Source of the DNA: Nocardia colli
GTDB lineage: Bacteria; Actinomycetota; Actinomycetes; Mycobacteriales; Mycobacteriaceae
DNA: 64,000 nt
Assembly (NCBI RefSeq): GCF_008704205.1
Contig: NZ_VXLC01000016.1
Coordinates: 124,001-188,000, forward strand
Direction of reading: 5' to 3'
The stretch's first letter is position 1, and each line of letters opens with the position of its first letter. The position numbers and the translations under genes were made by a program. The notes under the pieces are model-generated. The model was not told the DNA's origin, made no database searches, and saw nothing but the letters and a program-made list of their open reading frames with translations. Of this stretch, positions 32,028 through 39,512 are shown in pieces.

Positions 32028-32669
32028 TTACGCCCTGGTGAAGGTCACATGGGTGACCGCAGGGGAGCGGACCGCCGAGCTGATCGCATAGCCGGGCAGC
32101 GTGCCGAGGTCGTCGTAGAGACGCTCGCCGCCGCCGAGCAGAATCGGTACGACGGCCAGATGCATCTCGTCGACCAGCCCCGCTTGCAGGAACTGGCGCA
32201 CGACCGATGAGCCGCCGCCCAAGCGCACGTCCTTGCCGTCGGCGGCCTCGAACGCCTGCCGCAGCACCTTTTCCGGGGTGTCGTCGACGAAGTGGAACGT
32301 GGTCCCGCCCGCCATCGGCAGCGACTGCCGCGGGTGATGGGTCAGCACGAAGGTGTCGTGGTGGTACGGCGGGTTGTCGCCCCACCAGCCCTTCCACTCC
32401 TCGTCCTGCCACTCGCCGCGAATCGGCCCGAACATGTTGCGGCCCATGATGGTTGCGCCGATGCCGACATCTCCGGCCTGGATGAAATCGTCGTCGATCC
32501 CGGTCTCGCCGCCCTCGGCGCCGGACCAGCCGTTGCCGGTGCGGGTGGCGAAGACCCACTCGTGCAGACGCATGCCGCCTTCGCCGATCGGGTTGTCCGG
32601 GCTCTGGTTCGGGCCGGCGACGTAGCCGTCCAAGGAGATGGCCAGGTTGCGTACGAGGAGCTTCGCCAT
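32028..32669 (-). CDS. Dihydrofolate reductase-like (RibD C-terminal fold) protein
   Basis: The 213-residue protein shows LLVRNLAISLDGYVAGPNQSPDNP at the start, GATIMGRNMFGPIRGEW in the middle, and GGGSSVVRQFLQAGLVDEMHLAVVPILLGGGERLYDD, all typical of the DHFR/RibD-like reductase family with an NADPH-binding loop. The in vivo substrate is unknown. It is divergent from an HxlR regulator with an inverted repeat between them, so it is probably that regulator's target. ATG 32669 starts MAKLLVRNL. Confidence 0.85.
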   Translation of the reverse strand: MAKLLVRNLAISLDGYVAGPNQSPDNPIGEGGMRLHEWVFATRTGNGWSGAEGGETGIDDDFIQAGDVGIGATIMGRNMFGPIRGEWQDEEWKGWWGDNPPYHHDTFVLTHHPRQSLPMAGGTTFHFVDDTPEKVLRQAFEAADGKDVRLGGGSSVVRQFLQAGLVDEMHLAVVPILLGGGERLYDDLGTLPGYAISSAVRSPAVTHVTFTRA

Positions 32670-32689
32670 GGTCTTGTCTTTCGCTAGAG

Positions 32690-32750
32690 TGCTTGCAGTT
32701 TGCAATCGCTTGGGTACAGACTAGGGGTGAGTGGTTGTATATTGCAAGCA
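32690..32750. promoter_or_regulatory. Inverted repeat between reductase and HxlR genes
   Basis: TGCTTGCA (32690-32697) and its complement TGCAAGCA (32743-32750) flank the shared promoter region; a further TTTGCAAT lies next to the left arm. These are candidate HxlR operators acting on both divergent genes. Confidence 0.55.
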
Positions 32751-32786
32751 GAAGTTCGAAAGATTTCGCGGAGCAAGGAGCGGTGG

Positions 32787-33281
32787 ATGCGTGACGAGGG
32801 ACGCTCGGGCTGCCCGATCAATGCGACGATCGAGGTGATCGGCGATCGGTGGACCCTGCTGGTGCTGCGCGACGTGATGTTCGGCAATCGGCGCTACTTC
32901 CGGGAACTGCTGTCCGCCTCGGACGAGGGCATCGCCTCCAATATCCTGTCCGACCGGCTGAAACGGCTGGTCGCGGCAGGTCTGCTCAGCCGGGAGGACA
33001 GCAGGCCCGGGCAGAAGGCGGAGTACCGGCTGACCGAGCCTGCCATCCAGTTGGTGCCGATAATGGCGCAACTCGGGTCGTGGGGGCTGCGGCACCGGCC
33101 GACCACTCGGCAGTTGCGGGTGCGGGCCGAGCTGCTCGAGCAGGGTGGCCCCGAGCTGTGGGCGGAGTTCATGGACGAACTGCGGGAGTCGCACCTCGGG
33201 ATTCCCCGGCCCGACCCGGACCGGCCGACCGCGACGGATCGGCTGGCCCAGGCGTATGCGGCGGCCGTCGCCGAGGCGTGA
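32787..33281 (+). CDS. HxlR-family transcriptional regulator
   Basis: ATG 32787 follows AAGGAG and gives 164 residues. The winged-helix domain has SGCPINATIEVIGDRWTLLVLRD, RYFRELLSASDEGIASNILSDRLKRLVAAGLL and KAEYRLTEPAIQLVPIM. The Cys in SGCPI is the position used as a redox or electrophile sensor in several HxlR proteins. It probably controls the divergent DHFR-like reductase. An extended C-terminal part of about 50 residues is present. Confidence 0.88.
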   Translation: MRDEGRSGCPINATIEVIGDRWTLLVLRDVMFGNRRYFRELLSASDEGIASNILSDRLKRLVAAGLLSREDSRPGQKAEYRLTEPAIQLVPIMAQLGSWGLRHRPTTRQLRVRAELLEQGGPELWAEFMDELRESHLGIPRPDPDRPTATDRLAQAYAAAVAEA

Positions 33282-33284
33282 GTG

Positions 33285-34094
33285 CTACGCCGGTCCGGCG
33301 GCCTCGGCGCGGAAGAACTCCGCGGTGAGCTTCCTGGCCTGGTCGAGGTCCGGATCCACCGACTTCGGGAAAGCGTCTGCGGCCAGCTCGAATTCGGACT
33401 CGATGAACGCGGCGATCGGGACCGGCACTGTGCCGCTGCCCATTTCGCGGGTCCGGGACTTGAGCTCGGTCAACTCCGCCACTGCCGCAACGAGATCGGT
33501 GGTCAGGTCGCACTCGGCCATCAGCGTCGGCAGGTGCATCGGCGCCACCGCCGCACCCGGGTGCTCGCGCAGCCAGCGCAAAGCCATTGCCGGGCGCAGT
33601 GAATAGAACACCTTCTTCAGTGATCGGTTGCGGTCGAACAACTCCCACTGCTTCGCACCCAGGTGCAGGTAGTGCCGGGCCACCCGGTTGCGGTCGGCGA
33701 CCTCGTCGGCCAGCGCGCGCAGGTCGGCGCGGAACCGGCTGTCGCCGCGGTACACGATGGGCGACATCAGCCATTCGATGAGCACGGCGTTGCCCGCGAC
33801 CAGCAGGCGCAGCGCCTTGGCCAGGTCCCAGCCGTTCACGTCGAGCAGCCCGGCCAGCGGCGTCTCGATCACGTCCCGGGTGGGCCACGGGGACAGGTAG
33901 GTGTCCAGGTTCGCGACGTAGACGAACCGGCAGTCGTAGTCGGAGTCGGGCGACGGGAAACCCCAAGCCCGGCTGCCGCTTTCGATGGCCAGCCGGATCG
34001 AGACGCGGTGTTCGCGCTCGACCCGGTCCAGCTCGAAGTCGATGGACCCGACCACGGTCGGGTCCATCGAAGCAGGGATCGCGCGTAGGGCCAT
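33285..34094 (-). CDS. Predicted nucleotidyltransferase (RlaP/YcgL-type)
   Basis: The 269-residue protein has IRLAIESGSRAWGFPSPDSDYDCRFVY, the GS...DxD nucleotidyltransferase motif, followed by VYRGDSRFRADLRALAD and a helical C-terminal half. This matches the family of predicted nucleotidyltransferases sometimes linked to RNA repair. The targets are unknown. It ends 3 bp from the convergent HxlR gene. A second start at the internal Met of SMDPTVVGS is possible. Confidence 0.78.
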   Translation of the reverse strand: MALRAIPASMDPTVVGSIDFELDRVEREHRVSIRLAIESGSRAWGFPSPDSDYDCRFVYVANLDTYLSPWPTRDVIETPLAGLLDVNGWDLAKALRLLVAGNAVLIEWLMSPIVYRGDSRFRADLRALADEVADRNRVARHYLHLGAKQWELFDRNRSLKKVFYSLRPAMALRWLREHPGAAVAPMHLPTLMAECDLTTDLVAAVAELTELKSRTREMGSGTVPVPIAAFIESEFELAADAFPKSVDPDLDQARKLTAEFFRAEAAGPA

Positions 34095-34156
34095 GCCGTT
34101 GATGCTATGTGCCGGCTACCCCGGAACGCAGTTCATTTTCCGGCCATCGGTGCTGT

Positions 34157-35356
34157 TCAGGCCTGCTCCGGGGCGCGACCGGCGGCCGCGATCAGCAGCG
34201 CGGCGATCACCAGCGCGCCGCCGAGCCACATCGCGGAGGTGACGCCGAACGCGTCGGCCATGCGCCCACCGGCCAGCGCGCCCAAGGCGATGGCGGCGTT
34301 GAAGACACACGCGTTCAACGAGGACGCGGCCTCGCGCGCCCGGGGCGCCGCGGCGAAGGCCCAGTTCTGCGTGGTGACCGACACGCCGCCGTAAGACAGG
34401 CCCCAGGCCACCATCAGCGCGACGGCGAGCCACAGCGATCCGCCGAGCACCGGAATCAGTAGCACGGTGACGGCCAGCGGGACGGTGATCGTCATCAGCA
34501 TCCGGCGCGGATCGCGGACACCGGCGGCGCCCGAGCTGAAATTGCCGATGACACCGGCGATTCCGTACACCAGCAGCAAGGTGCCGATCGCGCTCGCGCC
34601 GATGCCGGTCACTTTCTCCAGCAGCGGGCGGATGTAGGTGTAGGCGGCGAAGTGGCCGGTGACCAGGAACGCGACGACCAGCAGCGCGGTGCGCAATTGC
34701 GGCTCGCGGGTCAGTCCCAGTGCTTCGCGCAGCGGAACCGACTGTGCGACAGTCAGTCTCGGTAGCAGTACCGCGATCGCGATCAGCACTACCACCGCGA
34801 GCGCCGCGATGACGAGGAAGGCCGCCCGCCACCCGGCGAGTGCGCCGATGTACGTCCCCGCCGGCACGCCGATCACCGAGGCCACCGCGACGCCGCTGTA
34901 GACCAGCGCGGTGGCGCTGCCGATCGACTCGGCCGGCACCAGCCGCGCCGCCAGGCTCGCCGCGATCGCCCACACCCCGCCGATCCCGATGCCGACCAGC
35001 ACCCTGGCCGCCATCATGACCGGGAAGTTCGGCGACCAGGCCGCGCCGACATTGCCGAGGGTCAGCACCGCGAGCAGCACGCAGAGCACGAGCCTGCGGT
35101 CGGTGCGGCCGAGCGCACCCGTGATCAGCGGCGCGGACACGGCGGCGACCAGGCCGGTGGCGGTCAGCGAAAGCCCGGCCGCGCCCTCGGAGACCCGCAA
35201 CGCGCCGCTGATCGGGGTGAGCAACCCGACCGGCAGCATCTCCGAGGTGACGACCGTGAAGGTGGCCCCGGTCACGGCGCCGACGCCGAGCCAGCCGCGC
35301 AGAGCCGAATCCGGTGCCGCGGGTGCCGGACTCGCGCTGTCTTGAACCTGTGTCAT
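34157..35356 (-). CDS. MFS transporter (DHA1-type efflux)
   Basis: The protein has about 12 hydrophobic segments. LGRTDRRLVLCVLLAVLTLGN is the A-motif loop, and RVLVGIGIGGVWAIAASLAARLVP the region of motif C-type helices. It resembles drug or sugar efflux members of the DHA1 group. It is divergent from a LysR regulator with clear palindromes between them. ATG 35356 (MTQVQDSASPAP) gives 399 residues; an upstream TTG would add four. Confidence 0.87.
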   Translation of the reverse strand: MTQVQDSASPAPAAPDSALRGWLGVGAVTGATFTVVTSEMLPVGLLTPISGALRVSEGAAGLSLTATGLVAAVSAPLITGALGRTDRRLVLCVLLAVLTLGNVGAAWSPNFPVMMAARVLVGIGIGGVWAIAASLAARLVPAESIGSATALVYSGVAVASVIGVPAGTYIGALAGWRAAFLVIAALAVVVLIAIAVLLPRLTVAQSVPLREALGLTREPQLRTALLVVAFLVTGHFAAYTYIRPLLEKVTGIGASAIGTLLLVYGIAGVIGNFSSGAAGVRDPRRMLMTITVPLAVTVLLIPVLGGSLWLAVALMVAWGLSYGGVSVTTQNWAFAAAPRAREAASSLNACVFNAAIALGALAGGRMADAFGVTSAMWLGGALVIAALLIAAAGRAPEQA

Positions 35357-35401
35357 GCCTCCAGCCAACTGATCGGCCGGGGCGGAAACAACGGCGAAGG
35401 T

Positions 35402-35427
35402 CTCATCGTTCTATGAGCTGAGCTCAT
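35402..35427. promoter_or_regulatory. LysR-type operator between MFS and LysR genes
   Basis: ATGAGCTGAGCTCAT (35413-35427) is a perfect palindrome around a central G. An additional CTCAT at 35402-35406 makes a second inverted pair with ATGAG. It is the expected binding region of the divergent LysR regulator. Confidence 0.65.
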
Positions 35428-35447
35428 CGACGCTGGAGAGGACGCCC

Positions 35448-36335
35448 ATGACCGGCCTGGAGGTACGCGAGCTGGAGGCATTCCTGGTGCTCGCCGAGGA
35501 ACTGCACTTCGGGCGGGCGGGGGAGCGGCTCTACGTTTCGCAGAGCCGGGTGAGTCAGCTGCTGCGCACGTTGGAGCAGCGGGTCGGCGCGCGACTGATC
35601 GAGCGCACCAGCCGCAAGGTCACGCTCACGCCGCTCGGCGCGGACTTCCTGGCCGAGCTTGAGCCCGCCTACACGGCGCTGCGGGCGACGGTGGACAACG
35701 TCCGGGCGACCGCCCGTGGGGGTGAGGGCGTGCTGCGCATCGGCATTCAGGGTTCGGGCAGCGAATACCTCACGGAGGCAATCGAACTGTTCCGGCACCG
35801 CTTCCCCGCCTGCGTCACCGAGGTGGTCGAGATTCCGCTGGCCGATCCGTTCGGTGCGGTACAGCGCAGCGAGGTCGATATCGCGGCCGTGCTGCTGCCG
35901 ATGGGGGAGAGCGATCTGGTTCTCGGACAGGTCTTTTCGGAGAAGCCGCAGATGCTGGCCATGCACAAGGGGCATCCGCTGGCGGCGCGGACCAGCTTGT
36001 CGCCGGAGGATCTGGCCGAGTTCTCGTTGATCGGCGTGCGCGGGCCCGCACCGCACTACTGGCGTCGCGCGCAATCGGTGGATGTGACCCCGGGCGGTCG
36101 GCCCGTTCCGGTCGGCCCCGGCGTCGGCACGTTGCAGGAGGGGATCGAGTTGGTGGCGGCGGGTCAGGGCGCGATGCTGCTGTGCCATCCGACCGCGGTG
36201 TTCCACGATCGGCCGGAGGTCAACTTCGTGCCGGTGACCGGGCTGGCGCATTCCCGGCTGGGGCTGGTCTGGCATCGCAACCGCGAAACCGCGCGCGTGC
36301 GGGACTTTTCGCGGGCGGTCGCCGCGGTGAGCTGA
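35448..36335 (+). CDS. LysR-family transcriptional regulator
   Basis: The 295-residue protein opens with the LysR winged helix (LEVRELEAFLVLAEELHFGRAGERLYVSQSRVSQLLRTLE) and continues with the periplasmic-binding-like effector domain (LRIGIQGSGSEYLTEAIELF, VVEIPLADPFGAVQRSEVDIAAVLLP). It probably controls the divergent MFS transporter and itself. The effector is unknown. Confidence 0.9.
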   Translation: MTGLEVRELEAFLVLAEELHFGRAGERLYVSQSRVSQLLRTLEQRVGARLIERTSRKVTLTPLGADFLAELEPAYTALRATVDNVRATARGGEGVLRIGIQGSGSEYLTEAIELFRHRFPACVTEVVEIPLADPFGAVQRSEVDIAAVLLPMGESDLVLGQVFSEKPQMLAMHKGHPLAARTSLSPEDLAEFSLIGVRGPAPHYWRRAQSVDVTPGGRPVPVGPGVGTLQEGIELVAAGQGAMLLCHPTAVFHDRPEVNFVPVTGLAHSRLGLVWHRNRETARVRDFSRAVAAVS

Positions 36336-36803
36336 GCGGTATTGCCGGTCGGCGAAAGATAGTGCGCGGCACTTTATCCGATGCGGATATGGGTGAACCC
36401 GGGTGTGCCGAATGCGTAATCCGGCGATGCGTACACGACTCCTTCTCGGAGAGACAATCGGCGAATTCGTGCGCTTGTTACAGGGTTCGGCCGAGCTGTC
36501 GGAAATGTCCGGCTTCTTGGGATGTGTATAGCCCTCTTATTGGGGTGCTATCGAATTCTCAGAGGTTCTTTATGTTTATCGTGCTGGCGCGTCGGGAACG
36601 CGAGATCCTGGGCGAACGACGTGGTCAAGCCCATGGTTCTCAGGGCGCACACCCCTGTTGGTCACTTGACCAGGGGATCTTCGTGATGTGTCTGTAACCT
36701 ATGTCACTAAATAGACGAATTTCGTAACCGTCTTTGTTCGGGTGCCGATGTGCCTTGTGTCAGCCAGTACGACTGGATTGTCTTTCAATGAAGAGGTATT
36801 TAA
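36336..36803. other. Long untranslated region before the 38-residue peptide gene
   Basis: No gene is recognised in this 468-bp stretch. Base composition is less GC-rich than the neighbours, as in a promoter/leader region. The promoter of the peptide gene should be in the right half. I could not fix boxes with confidence. Confidence 0.45.
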
Positions 36804-36920
36804 ATGATCCCCGTTATCATCGACACCGGTAGCGCTGCCCTCGGCGGTTTCCTGGACACCTTCGGTGCCGCTCTGCACGGAATCGTCAACACCCTGTGGA
36901 CGGGCTCCTTCGGTCGCTGA
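36804..36920 (+). CDS. 38-residue amphipathic peptide, unknown function
   Basis: ATG 36804 follows GAAGAGGT (RBS) and opens a frame of 38 residues: MIPVIIDTGSAALGG, then FLDTFGAALHGIVNTLW, ending TGSFGR. Hydrophobic residues recur every three to four positions, suggesting an amphipathic helix without a signal peptide. It is a stand-alone transcription unit: a long upstream region, own RBS, and a perfect 14-bp terminator 60 bases downstream. Size and character resemble corynebacterial PorA/PorH-type pore peptides, but there is no sequence identity that I can claim. Confidence 0.65.
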   Translation: MIPVIIDTGSAALGGFLDTFGAALHGIVNTLWTGSFGR

Positions 36921-36979
36921 TTTCAACGTGATGGTCGATTGATCGACCGGGTCTCGCGCTCGGTGAGCGTGATTCCGGA

Positions 36980-37012
36980 GAGGGCCCCGCACCCAGGTGG
37001 TGCGGGGCCCTC
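36980..37012. terminator. Bidirectional terminator
   Basis: GAGGGCCCCGCACC (36980-36993) pairs perfectly with 36999-37012 around CAGGT. It lies between the peptide gene and the convergent fusion gene. Confidence 0.85.
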
Positions 37013-37016
37013 CGCG

Positions 37017-38726
37017 TTATCGGGCAGGTACGCCGGCCCCGACTCCGGCGATCTCGGCGGCGACCTGCGCGGGGTGGGTCAGTTGCGGGTAGTGGCCGGT
37101 GCCATCGATCACGGTCAGCTCGCTCGTCGTGGCCGTCGAGAGTGGATCGTCCGACCCGGCGACGAGCCGCACCGGCACTTGTACCCGGGCAAGCAGTTCG
37201 ATCAACTCGTTTCGCCGAGCAGGCGCACTCGCGTGCCGCAGCGCGGCGACCGTGCGTGCCGCGACGCCGGGTCTGCACAAGTTCGCCGCCGCGTTGTCCA
37301 CCGCCGGGCTCCGAGGCAGACCGAGGCGTGTTGCCAAGGTAGCGGCCGTCATTCGTCGTAGCGCAGGTGCGGCCAGGGGCGAACGCAGCAGCCATCCGGT
37401 CCGCGACTGGAGGAACGCGGGCGACACCAAGACGACGCCGGAGATCCGATCCGGGTGCGCTGCGGCGTATCTCAGCACCGGGCCGCAACCCAGCGAATGT
37501 CCGACCAGTACAGGACGACTGCGCACATCCCGCATCAATCGCGGTAGTACGTCATCGATCTCGCCGGGCGCGGAGCGTCCCAGCCCGGGCAGGTCGACGG
37601 CCAGGCTCGATGCGCCGAGGGCGGTCCGCACCTCGGTCCAGGAATCGCTGTCGACCGGCAGGCCATGCAGGAAGACGTAGTCCGGACGCACGCGGTCACC
37701 GGAAACCCAAGTGCCGTCGACGAACCCGGCGGTGGGATCCTCCTCGACCGTGCCGAAGCGACTCGACACCAGGTGATCAGCCCAGGTGCGCAAAACCGAC
37801 CCGGCCTCCGGCATCGTCAGACCGGCGGCACGCGCGACCTCGTCCGCTGCCGAGGTGTCGTACCTGTCGTCGGCAATGAACGGCAGCGTCTCGGGATCGG
37901 CGCCGGTCAATGCCCGCGGCAGCTTCTCGATCACACTGACCGGCACCGAGAACCGCGGCGCCCGCACCCCCACATGCCCGGCGAGCAGCCGAATCAGCTC
38001 CGGCAGCACCGGCGTTCGCGGATCGAGCACGGTCAGCGACCGCCCCGCGGTGTCCGCCTGACTCGGCAGGCTGATCAGGAACTTCGCGAAGTAGTCCAGA
38101 TCGACTATCGGAACGAAGGTTTCGCGCCCACCGGGGATCGCCGCGAGCTTGCCGTGCCACAGGTCCTCGACAATGCTTGCGAGCCCGACATATTGGCCGG
38201 GACCGAGCACGCTGCTCGGGTTCGCGATCGTCAGCGGAATCCCGCGCTCGGCCGCGTGCCGGCGCAGCAGCGGATCCGACTCGAACTTGGACGCGCCGTA
38301 AGCCCCTCTGTCGTAATGCTGTTCGTCGGACTCCTCGACGGTGATCCGATAGCCGGTGATGTGGACGACGCGGCGCAAGGCGGGCAGTGTCGCGGCCCAG
38401 TCGAGCATGTTGAGCGCGCCGGTCACGTTCACCGCGTACGCGTCGTCCTTGCCGAGGCCGAAGGCGAAGCGTGCCGCGCAGTTGTAGACGTCGCGGATGT
38501 CGGTCGCGTCCAGGTCGGCGGGCAAGCCGAGATCCTTCGCGGTGATATCGCAGGCGACAACGCGAAGCCCGCGCTGATCGACGGCGCTCGCCCGCAACCA
38601 TGAGCCGAGTCGGTCCTCGCCGCCCGGCCGGACCGCGGCGACCACGGATTCGCCCTGTTCGAGCAGCTGCGCGACCACCGCGCGACCGATGAACCCGGCG
38701 GCGCCGAGCACGATGCTGTGGGACAT
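37017..38726 (-). CDS. Extended SDR epimerase/reductase fused to an alpha/beta hydrolase
   Basis: The 569-residue protein joins two enzymes. Residues 1 to about 330 form an NAD(P)-dependent extended SDR: GAAGFIG at 8-14 and the active-site YGASK at 143-147. Residues about 345-569 form an alpha/beta hydrolase: nucleophile in GHSLG (Ser411), an acidic residue in AGSDD and the catalytic His in GTGHYP. AAGGAG lies before the ATG. A TetR operator sits just upstream, and the TetR gene is next on the same strand. Coupled reduction and hydrolysis of an ester or lactone is plausible; the substrate is unknown. Confidence 0.85.
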   Translation of the reverse strand: MSHSIVLGAAGFIGRAVVAQLLEQGESVVAAVRPGGEDRLGSWLRASAVDQRGLRVVACDITAKDLGLPADLDATDIRDVYNCAARFAFGLGKDDAYAVNVTGALNMLDWAATLPALRRVVHITGYRITVEESDEQHYDRGAYGASKFESDPLLRRHAAERGIPLTIANPSSVLGPGQYVGLASIVEDLWHGKLAAIPGGRETFVPIVDLDYFAKFLISLPSQADTAGRSLTVLDPRTPVLPELIRLLAGHVGVRAPRFSVPVSVIEKLPRALTGADPETLPFIADDRYDTSAADEVARAAGLTMPEAGSVLRTWADHLVSSRFGTVEEDPTAGFVDGTWVSGDRVRPDYVFLHGLPVDSDSWTEVRTALGASSLAVDLPGLGRSAPGEIDDVLPRLMRDVRSRPVLVGHSLGCGPVLRYAAAHPDRISGVVLVSPAFLQSRTGWLLRSPLAAPALRRMTAATLATRLGLPRSPAVDNAAANLCRPGVAARTVAALRHASAPARRNELIELLARVQVPVRLVAGSDDPLSTATTSELTVIDGTGHYPQLTHPAQVAAEIAGVGAGVPAR

Positions 38727-38739
38727 GAAATCTCCTTAA

Positions 38740-38751
38740 TAGACCGGTCTA
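38740..38751. promoter_or_regulatory. TetR operator upstream of the fusion gene
   Basis: TAGACCGGTCTA is a perfect 12-bp palindrome 14 bases upstream of the fusion-gene start. The same core, AGACCGGTCT, recurs in front of the TetR gene at 39365-39376. Confidence 0.8.
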
Positions 38752-38799
38752 CATATTCGATGGACCTGCGAAAACTGTTGGCATGACATCTGACTCAGC

Positions 38800-39354
38800 T
38801 CAGAGCATCGTGCGGATCGTGCGGGCCACGCGCTCCAGCGGCTCGCGGCTGCGCTGGGCTCGTGCCAAGAGCAAGCCGCCTTCGATCATCGCGAGGATCG
38901 CCGCGGCCAAATCCGCCGCATCCGGATGCCCGTCGGCCCGCAGCCGAATCCGCAGCGCCTCTTCCCAGCTCGCGTACGCGGACGCGCATTCGGCCTGGAT
39001 CACGTCGTTGGCCGCCGAAACATCAAGGGTGACAGTGGCAACCGGGCAGCCCTGACTCCAGTCGGAAGCCTCCAGTCGATCGCCGAACGCGTTGAGCAGG
39101 CTGGTCGCCGCCCCTGCGGTATCGCCGGGCGCGACCGCGTCGATCAGCGCCGAGATCTCGTTGCCCGCCTGGGCGACCGCCTCCGCGACGAGCTGGTCCT
39201 TGCCGCCGGGGAAGTGGAAGTAGAGCGATCCGCGCGGCGCGCCGCTGGTCTCGATGATCTGGTTGAGGCCGGCCCCGAAGTATCCGTGCTTCTCCACCAG
39301 CTCGCGCGTCGCGCTGATCAATCGGCAGCGCGTCTCGGTTCCCTTGGCACCCAT
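38800..39354 (-). CDS. TetR/AcrR-family repressor (LmrA/YxaF-like)
   Basis: The 184-residue protein has the TetR helix-turn-helix (TRCRLISATRELVEKHGYFGAGLNQIIETSGAPRGSLYFHF, then PGGKDQLVAEAV) and a C-terminal ligand domain with SQGCPVATVTLDV, as in LmrA/YxaF-type regulators. Identical palindromes before this gene and before the downstream fusion gene point to control of both. The inducer is probably related to the fusion enzyme's substrate. Confidence 0.9.
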   Translation of the reverse strand: MGAKGTETRCRLISATRELVEKHGYFGAGLNQIIETSGAPRGSLYFHFPGGKDQLVAEAVAQAGNEISALIDAVAPGDTAGAATSLLNAFGDRLEASDWSQGCPVATVTLDVSAANDVIQAECASAYASWEEALRIRLRADGHPDAADLAAAILAMIEGGLLLARAQRSREPLERVARTIRTML

Positions 39355-39364
39355 GCGGTAACTG

Positions 39365-39376
39365 TAGACCGGTCTT
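39365..39376. promoter_or_regulatory. TetR operator (autoregulation)
   Basis: TAGACCGGTCTT shares the AGACCGGTCT palindrome with the site at 38740. It lies 10 bases upstream of the TetR start codon. Confidence 0.78.
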
Positions 39377-39512
39377 CATATTTTGACCAACCAGTCATCC
39401 CATGGGTCATACTGACGACGGCCGCCTTACCAGGGGGTAGCACATGCCGAAACGACGCCCACTAAGCTGATCGGCGGTAATTGCCGACCCCTTTCCCCAG
39501 GAGTACTCCACC

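Noticed and set aside
36400..36697. Open frame overlapping the end of lysR and extending into the spacer
   Set aside because: Most of it is the lysR gene in another frame; the unique part has no RBS or motif.
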